Source of the DNA: Synechococcus sp. CCY 0621 | Lineage (GTDB): Bacteria > Cyanobacteriota > Cyanobacteriia > PCC-6307 > Cyanobiaceae | Length of the DNA: 64,000 nt | Direction of reading: 5' to 3' | NCBI RefSeq assembly: GCF_019038465.1 | Contig: NZ_JAFKRH010000011.1 | Coordinates: 82,605-146,604, forward strand | Part shown: positions 28,609-36,919 of the stretch, piece after piece | Layout: each line of letters opens with the position of its first letter | Position numbering within the stretch: the stretch's first letter is position 1 | Notes under the pieces: model-generated | Databases searched by the model: none | The model's input: the letters and a program-made list of their open reading frames with translations, nothing else | Told to the model about the DNA's origin: nothing | Translations under genes and position numbers: made by a program

Positions 28609-30210
28609 TCAGTCCACCCCCACCAGAACGGCTTCCCTGGCGCTGACGTCCGGCGCTGGTGGGGATGGCACCAGGAGGGGATCCTGGCCCAGCTGGTCGC
28701 CGATGCGCTCCCGGGCCAGCTGGCGGTACTCGAAGAAGTGCTCGCCGGCGGCGCAGAGGCCCAGGTAGAGGGCCAGCAGTCGTGGTTGTTGTCGCGCCAT
28801 CTGCAGCAGTTGCAACCAGAACTGGCGGCGCAGCCCAGGGCGGCGCAGGCCCTGGTACCAGATCAGCAGAGCCAGTAGCCGCACCGCCCGGACCAGGGGC
28901 ACATGCATCTGCTGGGAGCAGTGGGGATTGGGCGTGATGGCGAGGCAGTGGCGCAGGCAGCGCTCCAGATAGGTGGTCGGTTCGTACATCCGCCAGAAGG
29001 CCTGGACATACTCGCGGCCGATCTCCTGGAGCGGCCGGGTGGGTACGAAATTCATCAAGGTGTTCTGGTCGCCGCAGAGGATATCGGCCTCCGGCAGCAG
29101 CCGCCCTTCCTGCTCCAGCCGGGTCCACAGGGCCGTGTTCGGCAGGGCCTGGAGAATCCCCAGCATCGGCTGGGGAATGGCTGTTTCAGCGACGAACGCC
29201 TCGATGCGCTCTCCGGCCCCTGTTCGTTCCCCGTCAAAGCCGAGAATGAACCCGGCGTAGATGACCAACCCCGCCGAGTTGATCGTCTGGCAGGCCTCCA
29301 CAAGGGGATGGCGGGTGTTCTGCTGTTTGCGGGTGACCGCGAGACTGTCCTGGTCGGGGGTCTCAATGCCCAGGAAGACCCCGAAGAAGCCGGCCTGGGC
29401 CATCAGCTTGAGCAGGTCGGGCTGCTCGGCAAGATTCACAGAGGCTTCAGTGAGGAAGTTGAAGGGGTAGCGATGCTCCTGCATCCAGGGAATGAGGTCG
29501 CGGAGCAGATGCTTGACGTTGTGCTGATTGCCGATGAAGTTATCATCCACCATGAAGATGGATCCGCGCCAGCCCAGGTCGTAGAGGGTCTGAAGTTCCC
29601 CCAGCAGCTGGTGGTTCTGCTTGGTCCGTGGCTTGCGGCCGTAGAGGTTGATGATGTCGCAGAACTCGCAGTTGAAGGGACAGCCGCGGGAGAACTGCAC
29701 CGCCATCATCAGATAGTCGTCCCGCTGCAGCAGGTCGTAGCGGGGCCTGGGGCTGAGGCTGACATCGGGCTTCTCCGTGGCCCGGAACACCCCTGTGGGT
29801 GCGCCTTGCTGGAGGGCCTCCAGGAAAGCGGGCACCGTGAGTTCCCCCTCATCCAGGATCAGGTAGTGGGCTCCGGATTGCAGCGCATGCTCCGGCAGCG
29901 AGGTGGGATAGGGGCCACCGACCGCCACCTTCTTGCCCATCGTCACCGCTTTGCGGATCAGATGGTGGAAATCCTCCCGTTGCACGAGCATCGCCGAGAC
30001 AATCACCAGGTCGCACCACTGCCAGTCGTCCTCCGGCTCCTCGGCCACGTTCCTGTCGTGGAAGCGCAGATTCCAGTGCGGCGGCAGCAGGGAGGCCACC
30101 GTGAGGATGCCCAGCGGCGGGATGAAGGCCTTCACGCCGGCCATCTCCAGGAGACGGTCGAACGACCAGAAGGTTTTCGGGAAGTGGGGATAGAGCAGGA
30201 GGGCGTTCAT
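28609..30210 (-). CDS. B12-binding-domain radical SAM protein (DUF4070 type)
   Basis: 533 residues. N-terminal cobalamin-binding-like domain (~1-150: LLLYPHFPKTFWSFDRLLEM, PPLGILTVASLLPPHW, VAVGGPYPTSLPEHAL). Radical SAM core with CxxxCxxC in GCPFNCEFCDI (Cys177, Cys181, Cys184) and FMVDDNFIGN. A C-terminal DUF4070-like part follows (RMYEPTTYLERCLRHC). This architecture includes the hopanoid C-2 methylase HpnP and many uncharacterised methylases or oxidoreductases, so the substrate cannot be named. It has a long upstream region (30211-30373) that is noticeably more AT-rich than the rest. Confidence 0.85.
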   Translation of the reverse strand: MNALLLYPHFPKTFWSFDRLLEMAGVKAFIPPLGILTVASLLPPHWNLRFHDRNVAEEPEDDWQWCDLVIVSAMLVQREDFHHLIRKAVTMGKKVAVGGPYPTSLPEHALQSGAHYLILDEGELTVPAFLEALQQGAPTGVFRATEKPDVSLSPRPRYDLLQRDDYLMMAVQFSRGCPFNCEFCDIINLYGRKPRTKQNHQLLGELQTLYDLGWRGSIFMVDDNFIGNQHNVKHLLRDLIPWMQEHRYPFNFLTEASVNLAEQPDLLKLMAQAGFFGVFLGIETPDQDSLAVTRKQQNTRHPLVEACQTINSAGLVIYAGFILGFDGERTGAGERIEAFVAETAIPQPMLGILQALPNTALWTRLEQEGRLLPEADILCGDQNTLMNFVPTRPLQEIGREYVQAFWRMYEPTTYLERCLRHCLAITPNPHCSQQMHVPLVRAVRLLALLIWYQGLRRPGLRRQFWLQLLQMARQQPRLLALYLGLCAAGEHFFEYRQLARERIGDQLGQDPLLVPSPPAPDVSAREAVLVGVD

Positions 30211-30373
30211 TAAATCTGCAGCAGATCAGCTACAAAAGTTGGCTGAACATCTGGGGCTAGATGGTCAACGTAGAGAGCTATCCGCTGAGGCCATAGCGAT
30301 GAAACAATTCTTTCTCTGGTCTTGCTGCTGATGCATCAGCGCCGCATTCTTTTAACTTCATGCGCTCGGATAA

Positions 30374-30724
30374 TCAGCCATCGATAGGGAGTGCTCTTGG
30401 GAGCCACCTCCTCTGCCAAGGGCTGCAGGCATCGGGGCGAGACCAAGATGAGAGGAGAAGTCTGCTGCGTTCCTGATGGAGGGTGAGGAGATACCGCCGC
30501 AGGGCGCGGCCATCCTCGATGCTTCCCAGAGGCTTTCCGCCCCCATGCAGCAGGCCTTGCCTCAGGTCCTCGAGGGAGGTTGGCCTGCTTTCCGGATTGA
30601 TCTCCTGAACGGATCGAAGCAGCCATGGCTCCAACCGCTCTGGCGTTGCCGATTCCGGCAGCAGGAAATGGTGCTGCTCTCCGGTATCAATTGCCAGAAG
30701 GGTGAGCAGAGCTGCGTCGGACAC
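30374..30724 (-). CDS. Hypothetical short ORF downstream of hsdR, possibly a remnant
   Basis: About 116 residues from a GTG at 30724: SDAALLTLLAIDTGEQHHFL, TPERLEPWLLRSVQEINPES, and TLHQERSRLLLSSWSRPDA. Composition is protein-like (Leu, Glu, His), unlike the Arg/Pro-rich antisense shadows around it. The frame extends to 30826, overlapping the hsdR end, so a longer form is possible. No family is recognised. It may be a last cistron of the restriction operon or a decayed gene. The plus-strand frame at the same place (30476-30733) looks like its shadow. Confidence 0.3.
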   Translation of the reverse strand: MSDAALLTLLAIDTGEQHHFLLPESATPERLEPWLLRSVQEINPESRPTSLEDLRQGLLHGGGKPLGSIEDGRALRRYLLTLHQERSRLLLSSWSRPDACSPWQRRWLPRALPIDG

Positions 30725-30773
30725 GAAGGCTGAGGTGGTGGCTCTCCGCAAGTGCCACCAGGTGGAAGCTGCC

Positions 30774-33700
30774 TCAGGCTGCCAGCGGAGCTTCGGCCCG
30801 CTGCCGGATGACGTCCAGCAGGTCACAGATGCGGTTCACGTCCGATTCGGAGAACAGGCCTTCAGGGCCCGTGGGGGCCAGATCGGTGAAGGGAGGGTCG
30901 TAGAGACGGGCCGGATCCATCACACCGCGGCTGGTGAGTTCATTGATGATCTCGTTGATGAACTGGATCTGGGTGAGGGTGTGGGTGCCTTCAATGAGGA
31001 ACTCCGCAAACAACTCCTTGGCGGCATTGCGGTCAAGGCCCACCAGGGAACGGATGAAGAGCCCGAAGCCGTTGCATTCTTCGGTGGCCCTGGCGATCAC
31101 GCTCTCACTGCCGATGCCATGGCTGAGCAGGAAGCGTTGCAGCTCGCTCAGGTCGTCGGCGGTGAGGGGTTGGTTGCGGCGCAGCCGTTGCATGGTGAGG
31201 TGATCCTGATGGGCGTTGAGAAAATCCCGTGTCCGCAGGCGGAACTGGCGGAATTCGTCACGGCTGATCAGGGGTGTGGGGTCGTGTTCGCGCAAATCAC
31301 CGAGTTCATCGGTGAAATTGACGTAGATCGGGCTGCGAGATTGTCGCTCGATCAGGCCGACCAAGCCCCGTAGTCTGCGCCGCACCTCTTCGAGCATCGG
31401 CAGGGTCAGATCCTGCCACCATTCATCCAGCAACAGATCCTGGATCAGGCCCATCTCGGCGGCCACCATCGGGATGGTGTGGCGTTCCTCAAGCAGCGCC
31501 GCGATGGTGCGCACCTGTTCCTGGAGCTTGGCGAAGCGCGGATGTCCTTCCAGCAGCGCCAGCTGAAGCTTGTACACGATCAGATCGAAACGCCGTGCAT
31601 CGGCATCGGTGTCGCCTTCCTGTTCAGCCAGAGCGGAGGGTAGAGGCGCCAGCGTGGCGGAAAGAGTGACGTGGTCGTCGCCGCTCAGCTGCCCCCAGGC
31701 GTTCGGTTGGCTGAAGCGTTCCACCACATCCAGATGGGGACGCACCAGGAAGTTGTCGCTGGGGCAGGCGGCCACATGGCTTCTGAGCTTGTTCGCCAGT
31801 TCCGTGCGGTGGGAGAGAAGGTCCACCGGAAGTGCCTCATGGCCCTGGGTAGCCTGTTGATCAAGGGATTCGATCAGGGCCAGGCGAGCGCGGAAGATCT
31901 TGGTGCTGATGGATTCGGGCGCTGCGGTGCCTTGCGCGCCTCCTTCACCGAGGAAGAATTCGAGGTTCTGGCAGCAATCAAAGATCCAGAAGAACTGCTT
32001 GTGCTGGCCTGGCCCGAACAGGTCCGGGCAGAGACGGGTGCCACGCCCCACCATCTGCCAGAACTTGGTGCGGGATCGCACCGGCTTGAAGAACATCAGG
32101 TTGACGATCTCCGGGATGTCGATGCCGGTGTCCAGCATGTCGACCGAGATGGCGATGGCGAGATCACTGCCAGGATCGGCGAATTCGTCGATCAGATTCT
32201 GGGCATAGCTCGTGCGGTTGTCGATCACGCGGGCGACCTTTCCAGCGAGGTGGGGGTAGTGGTGGTCGAACCGGTCTTGAATGAAAATGGCGTGGTCGTG
32301 GTTGCGGGCAAACAGGATGGTCTTGCCGATGCGATCACCGTCCTGGCCCACCATGCCCTGGGTCATCAATACCTTCAGGGCTTTATCGACGGTGTCGGTG
32401 TTGAACAACCAGGCGTTGACTGCGCCGGATTCGATCTGCTGGGCGCCCAGGGCGCCCTCCTCCCATTCGAGCAGATCCCACTGGGATTGTTCCTCCTCGC
32501 TGAGGTCGGCGTAGCGGATGCCTTCGCGGGGAAACCGCAGCGGAACCGTGACGGGCCGGAGGTTCACGAGATAGCGATCGTCCACGGCCTGATCGAGGCC
32601 GTATTCATCGGTGGGGAGGCCCACCTCGAGGCCGAAGAGGTCGTAGGTGTTGCGGTCGATCTCGTCACGGGGCGTGGCGGTAAGCCCGCAGAGTAGGGAA
32701 TCGAAGTAGGCAAAGATGGCGCCATATTTCTGATAGATGCTGCGGTGGGCCTCATCCACCACCACCAGATCGAAGTGGCCGACACCGAAGCGCTTCTCGC
32801 CGCGGCTGTCCTCCTCATCGATGAGGTTCATCATCGTGGGGTAGGTGGAGAGGAACACCCGCCCTTCTCCGCCGCGGTTGGTGACCAGGTTCACCGGTGA
32901 ACAGTCCGGCAGAAAGCGGCGGAAGGCCCGCTCGGCCTGGAGCACCAGGGCCTTGCGATCGGCAAGGAACAGCACCCGCTTCACCCAGTTGCAGCGGATC
33001 AGCAGATCGGCCAGGGCGATCACGGTGCGGGTCTTGCCGGTGCCGGTGGCCATCACGAGCAGGACCTTGCGCCGGCCGCGCTCGAAGGATTCGCTGATCG
33101 CCCGGATGGCCCGCTGCTGGTAGTAGCGCTCCACGATTTCGGGATTCACCGTGGCCGAGGCCAGGCTCTGGCGCTGGGTCCGGCGGCGGATCAGGGTTTC
33201 CAGCTCGGCCTTTCGATAGAAGCCCTGCACCTCTCGGGGCGGATAACGGCTGTCGTCCCAGAGGCGATGGCGGTAGCCATTGGAGAGGAAGATCAGGGGC
33301 CGCTGGCCGTATTGGGCTTCCAGGGCGTCGGCGTAGAGCTTGGCCTGTTGCTGGCCGAGCACCGGATCTTTGCTGCTGCGCTTGGCCTCCACCAGGGCCA
33401 GGGGTTTGCCGTCGTCGCCCCAGAGCACGTAGTCAACGAACCCTTCTCCGGTCTGATTCGGCATGCGGCTGACGGGCACCTCGTCGGAGCGGCCCTCCCC
33501 CAGCCGCCAGCCCACTTCCTCGAGGTAGTGGTCGATGTAGAGGCGGCGGGTGTCGAACTCGGTGAGATCGGCCTCTGGTTGGGCGGCGGCCTGGTTGGCC
33601 TTGCGCAGGGCCGTGATCTGCTGGCGCAACCGTTCCACTTCTTCGCGGGATGCGGCGGTCGCCTCCCTGGCCTCCCGCAGTTGCTGGTCGCGTTCCGCCA

Positions 33701-34196
33701 GCTGGTTGGCGAGAACCTCCAGTTGCTCACGGGTCTGGGCCTGCTGGGCGGTGTTCGGGTCGGAAGCGGGCAGCTGGGCCTTGTCGAAACGAAGGCCCCG
33801 GATGGCGTTGGGGTTGGGGCCATAGGTGAGGGCCAGCCACCGCAACACCTGGAACAACTCCACCGCCGCCAGGACTGCACTCTTGGGGGGTATCGGTTGG
33901 GCTCGATGAACGGCCTCGTTGCCGAGGTCTTTGAGCAGTTTGAAGCGGCTCAGCAGCTGGGGCCCGACGAGCTGGCGGAAATCGGAGACATGGATCAGCT
34001 GGGAGAGGGAGGGCTCCCCCCAGGGCCGATTAAGCTGGCTGTCGTTGGCGTAGACCCACTCCACCAGCAGCTCGATGGTGCGGCGGGCGTAGAAGCAGGC
34101 GGTACGGGGATCGCCCAGGGCGAAGTGCTCCACCCGCACGGCCTCTTCCAGGAGCTCCGGCCACGGCTCGGCGATCAGGGCGTACTGGGAACTCAT
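30774..34196 (-). CDS. hsdR: Type I restriction endonuclease, HsdR subunit (EcoEI-like)
   Basis: 1140 residues. N-terminal DUF4145-like region (~15-100), coiled coil ~152-205, PD-(D/E)xK nuclease with Asp255, Glu270 and Lys272 in LVEAKRSSKD, then superfamily 2 motor domains: Walker A MATGTGKTRT (Lys388), DEAH at 481-484, GLTATPRD and the C-terminal helicase motif VGRGTRLCPDLF. Long C-terminal helical domain for assembly with HsdM/HsdS. It translocates and cuts unmethylated foreign DNA. All catalytic motifs appear intact. It starts 3 bases after the yoeB stop and is the last large gene of the operon. Confidence 0.95.
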   Translation of the reverse strand: MSSQYALIAEPWPELLEEAVRVEHFALGDPRTACFYARRTIELLVEWVYANDSQLNRPWGEPSLSQLIHVSDFRQLVGPQLLSRFKLLKDLGNEAVHRAQPIPPKSAVLAAVELFQVLRWLALTYGPNPNAIRGLRFDKAQLPASDPNTAQQAQTREQLEVLANQLAERDQQLREAREATAASREEVERLRQQITALRKANQAAAQPEADLTEFDTRRLYIDHYLEEVGWRLGEGRSDEVPVSRMPNQTGEGFVDYVLWGDDGKPLALVEAKRSSKDPVLGQQQAKLYADALEAQYGQRPLIFLSNGYRHRLWDDSRYPPREVQGFYRKAELETLIRRRTQRQSLASATVNPEIVERYYQQRAIRAISESFERGRRKVLLVMATGTGKTRTVIALADLLIRCNWVKRVLFLADRKALVLQAERAFRRFLPDCSPVNLVTNRGGEGRVFLSTYPTMMNLIDEEDSRGEKRFGVGHFDLVVVDEAHRSIYQKYGAIFAYFDSLLCGLTATPRDEIDRNTYDLFGLEVGLPTDEYGLDQAVDDRYLVNLRPVTVPLRFPREGIRYADLSEEEQSQWDLLEWEEGALGAQQIESGAVNAWLFNTDTVDKALKVLMTQGMVGQDGDRIGKTILFARNHDHAIFIQDRFDHHYPHLAGKVARVIDNRTSYAQNLIDEFADPGSDLAIAISVDMLDTGIDIPEIVNLMFFKPVRSRTKFWQMVGRGTRLCPDLFGPGQHKQFFWIFDCCQNLEFFLGEGGAQGTAAPESISTKIFRARLALIESLDQQATQGHEALPVDLLSHRTELANKLRSHVAACPSDNFLVRPHLDVVERFSQPNAWGQLSGDDHVTLSATLAPLPSALAEQEGDTDADARRFDLIVYKLQLALLEGHPRFAKLQEQVRTIAALLEERHTIPMVAAEMGLIQDLLLDEWWQDLTLPMLEEVRRRLRGLVGLIERQSRSPIYVNFTDELGDLREHDPTPLISRDEFRQFRLRTRDFLNAHQDHLTMQRLRRNQPLTADDLSELQRFLLSHGIGSESVIARATEECNGFGLFIRSLVGLDRNAAKELFAEFLIEGTHTLTQIQFINEIINELTSRGVMDPARLYDPPFTDLAPTGPEGLFSESDVNRICDLLDVIRQRAEAPLAA

Positions 34197-34199
34197 GGG

Positions 34200-34466
34200 C
34201 TAGTAGTGATAGCGGCCCTGGAGGAACTCCACCCGGTCAGCTTTGACGAGATAGACACAGCGGTGCTCCTGGGTGATCCGGCGCGACCAGATCCCCGCGC
34301 CCAGGTATTTCAGCGGCTCCGGTTTGCCGATGCCACTGAAGGGATCGCGCAGCACGGCTTTCATCAACTCCAGCAGGCGGCGGGCCGTGCGGCGGTCGGT
34401 TTCGATCCAATGCTGCAGGTCCTCCAGAAACTCCGGATGGCATACCGCCTGCCGCTGGGGACTCAT
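34200..34466 (-). CDS. yoeB: Txe/YoeB family toxin (mRNA interferase)
   Basis: 88 residues: AVCHPEFLEDLQHWIETDRR, VLRDPFSGIGKPEPLKYL, and the C-terminal RITQEHRCVYLV...GRYHY, with the His-Tyr end typical of YoeB. It cleaves mRNA at the ribosomal A site when its antitoxin is degraded. The start overlaps the antitoxin gene by 4 bases (ATGA), the classic arrangement. It is unusual in lying inside a type I restriction operon. Confidence 0.93.
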   Translation of the reverse strand: MSPQRQAVCHPEFLEDLQHWIETDRRTARRLLELMKAVLRDPFSGIGKPEPLKYLGAGIWSRRITQEHRCVYLVKADRVEFLQGRYHY

Positions 34467-34738
34467 GCCTCCAGCTGCGCCTCGAGATCCACGAGGCGCA
34501 GCGGGGGAAGGCTGTCGCTCTGGGCGCGCTCCAGGGCCTTGAGCAGGCGGGCGGCATTGCGGGGGGAGCGCAGCAGATGGGCGGTTTCCAGAAGCCCCTC
34601 CAGCTCCTCGGCCGCCACCATGGCCACGTCACCGCCATGCCGGCGCCGGACCAGCACCACCTCGCGATCGTCCACGACCTTGTCCATCAGGGCCTTGAGC
34701 TGGTCGCGGGCAGCGGTGTAGGTGGTCTCGATGGCCAC
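34463..34738 (-). CDS. yefM: Phd/YefM family antitoxin
   Basis: 91 residues: TTYTAARDQLKALMDKVVDD followed by REVVLVRRRHGGDVAMVAAE and ELEGLLETAHLLRSPRNAAR, the YefM N-terminal DNA-binding fold and the start of the toxin-binding helix. It neutralises YoeB and usually represses its own promoter. It is 42 bases downstream of the DUF262 nuclease gene, so an internal promoter in that gap is possible. Confidence 0.92.
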   Translation of the reverse strand: MAIETTYTAARDQLKALMDKVVDDREVVLVRRRHGGDVAMVAAEELEGLLETAHLLRSPRNAARLLKALERAQSDSLPPLRLVDLEAQLEA

Positions 34739-34780
34739 GGGAGTCGTACAGGATGTCTGTGCATGTTAGTGGCGATCCGG

Positions 34781-36919
34781 TCATGGCGATCCGGTGGCGT
34801 CATCCAGCTGCCGCTCCAGCGACTGGCGGATCAGGCCGATGGCGTAGGGGACTTCCTCCAGCGTGGCCACACCCAGCTCCACCTCACCGTTGCCCCAGCG
34901 ACGCATCCCGGCCACATTGCGGGCCAGCCCCTTGGGGTCGTCGAGTTCGGCGTAGGGCATGTTGAGGGTGAGGTGCAGTCGCTTGGCCTGGGGAACGATG
35001 TCGACGAAGTTCGTCTCACACTTGTAGGCGATGTAGACCTTGAGCACGTCTTGGTAGACGTTGGGATCGAGGGCCCGGATGCTCAGGTCAAGGGCATCGA
35101 ACAGCGTGCGGATGTGGGGAATCGCCAGCTGGGGATGATCGGCCAGGGAGTAGGCGGCGGCGGGATTGAGGGGTTTGCTCCAGTACTCGGCCAACTGCTC
35201 TGCCGGCAGGGAAGGAGCGGCCCACACGTGCAAGGCACGATCCGCCAGGTTGGCTCCGCGCACCTGGATCTGCTCAACGCCCCAGGCCTCGAGCTGGCCC
35301 AGTCCCTGGTTCAGCCTCAGGGGGCTGCCGGCGAAGCCGCCTTCATGATTCCGCTTCTCGAGAAAGGGGCGATCACTGAGCTCAGGGTTGTAGCCGGAGA
35401 GGGTGAGGTTGCCGAGCCGGTGCAGCCATTCCTCCTGGAGCGCCTTCCAGTTCTCGCCCAGGGCCTGTCGCCAGGGGGCGGGCAGTTCGGGGTTCTGGGG
35501 AAGGATGTGCTCGATCGTGTACTCGGCCACGGCGATCGGCTCCTTGCGCTGGTGGTTTTCCAGCTTCCGCAGCCAGTAGCTGCAGCTCTTATTGAACTTG
35601 TAGAGGTTGCGCTCCTGCAGGTCGCGCCGGAACTCAGCGTCGGTGGGAAAGCGGCGGTAGGACGGGAGGCTCTGCAGATGGGCTTTGAAGCTGGGCAGGT
35701 AGTGGCCGCTTTCCTTGCGCAGGGAGCGGCTGAAGGTGGCGAAGGTTTTCTGCTGGGAGTTCGACGGGATGGCGCAGACCGCCCGGCGGAACACATAGGA
35801 CTCCAGCAGCTCCAGGGCCTCCAGCAGCTCGCCTTTGCTGAGCAACCCTGCCTCGTGGTCGCCGTAGAGCTCCAGCAGCAGGGGGTTGACCACGTTCACC
35901 TTGAGCTCACGCAGGTTGAGGAACGCCTGGTGCAGCGCGGGGTCGGGTTCCTTGCCGAGCACGATGCGGGTGTAGCGGCCCGCCACGGCGGCCACTTCCT
36001 TGAGCAGGCTTTCGATGCCGGCCTGCTCCACTTCGGGCCGGCGAGCGTAGGCCTTGAAGGTGTCGTACACCTGATCGAGCAGGGGCACCTCACCGGTCTG
36101 GAGGGTGAGGAAATCGCGCATGAAGGCGCTGAACTCGTTGCCGCTGTAGGCCTCCTGGCCGAAGGCCAGCTCCATGGGCCGCCAATGGAGGGTGTAGAGC
36201 CGCTCCTGCAGCTCGGGTGGCTGCCCCATCAACACGAAGTTGCGGATCAGATCGGCCTGGGAGAGCTCCCGGCCGGTGGAGTTCATGCTCTCGAAGATCA
36301 GCTGGGGATTGTCCTGATCGCGGGCGAGGGCCACATCCACCACCAGCAGCTTGCTGATGCCTCGGCACAGCAGGGCCAAATCGGTGCCGCTCTGGCGCAG
36401 CTGATCCAGGAAGAACTGGTGATTGGCCTGGATGCGTATTGAGGGCTCCGGTGGCGGCGCAGCCACCGAGGGATCGACCAGCGCCATCAAGGTGGCGCGG
36501 TCGGTGTCGGAGAGCAACAGTTTGAAGCGCTTGTCGCCTTTTTCGAGAGGGTTGGTCAGGTAGTACTGGCGGATCTTGGCCGGAGCGAAGCCTTGGATCG
36601 GTTCCTGCTGCTCCTCGGGCAGGCCTCCCAACACCTCGGCCAGGGCGGTGAGCAGCAGGGTGACGGTGGTGAGCCGCTGCTGGCCATCAATCACTAGCTT
36701 GGGAGCCTGCACCGCGAGATTGCCTAGGCCCTCATCGATGTGGACCACCGAGCCGATGAAGTGGACACCGATCTCCTCGGTGCTACCGGTGCGGAGGATA
36801 TCGGACCAGAGCTGGGCGCATTCCTTCTCCGTCCAGGAGTAAGTGCGCTGATAGATCGGGATGATGAACTGGGAGACGGCACCCAGGATTTGGAGGAGCT
36901 TGGCTTCTGTGGCTTTCAT
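34781..36919 (-). CDS. DUF262/DUF1524/DUF5655 protein, GmrSD-like nuclease
   Basis: 712 residues. The N-terminal DUF262 (ParB-like NTPase) carries YQRTYSW (23-29) and DGQQRLTT (78-85). A central helical region follows. A DUF1524 HNH-like nuclease motif YTIEHILPQNPE lies at about 465-477, then NLTLSGYNPELSDRPF. The C-terminal ~90 residues (KVYIAYKCETNFVDIVPQAK and LHLTLNMPYAELDD) resemble DUF5655. DUF262+DUF1524 fusions are the GmrSD-type modification-dependent restriction enzymes. It overlaps hsdS by 4 bases, so it is translationally coupled within the type I operon. Confidence 0.88.
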   Translation of the reverse strand: MKATEAKLLQILGAVSQFIIPIYQRTYSWTEKECAQLWSDILRTGSTEEIGVHFIGSVVHIDEGLGNLAVQAPKLVIDGQQRLTTVTLLLTALAEVLGGLPEEQQEPIQGFAPAKIRQYYLTNPLEKGDKRFKLLLSDTDRATLMALVDPSVAAPPPEPSIRIQANHQFFLDQLRQSGTDLALLCRGISKLLVVDVALARDQDNPQLIFESMNSTGRELSQADLIRNFVLMGQPPELQERLYTLHWRPMELAFGQEAYSGNEFSAFMRDFLTLQTGEVPLLDQVYDTFKAYARRPEVEQAGIESLLKEVAAVAGRYTRIVLGKEPDPALHQAFLNLRELKVNVVNPLLLELYGDHEAGLLSKGELLEALELLESYVFRRAVCAIPSNSQQKTFATFSRSLRKESGHYLPSFKAHLQSLPSYRRFPTDAEFRRDLQERNLYKFNKSCSYWLRKLENHQRKEPIAVAEYTIEHILPQNPELPAPWRQALGENWKALQEEWLHRLGNLTLSGYNPELSDRPFLEKRNHEGGFAGSPLRLNQGLGQLEAWGVEQIQVRGANLADRALHVWAAPSLPAEQLAEYWSKPLNPAAAYSLADHPQLAIPHIRTLFDALDLSIRALDPNVYQDVLKVYIAYKCETNFVDIVPQAKRLHLTLNMPYAELDDPKGLARNVAGMRRWGNGEVELGVATLEEVPYAIGLIRQSLERQLDDATGSP

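Noticed and set aside
31671..32696. Plus-strand frames within hsdR
   Set aside because: Antisense shadows of a confidently identified hsdR with all motifs in order.
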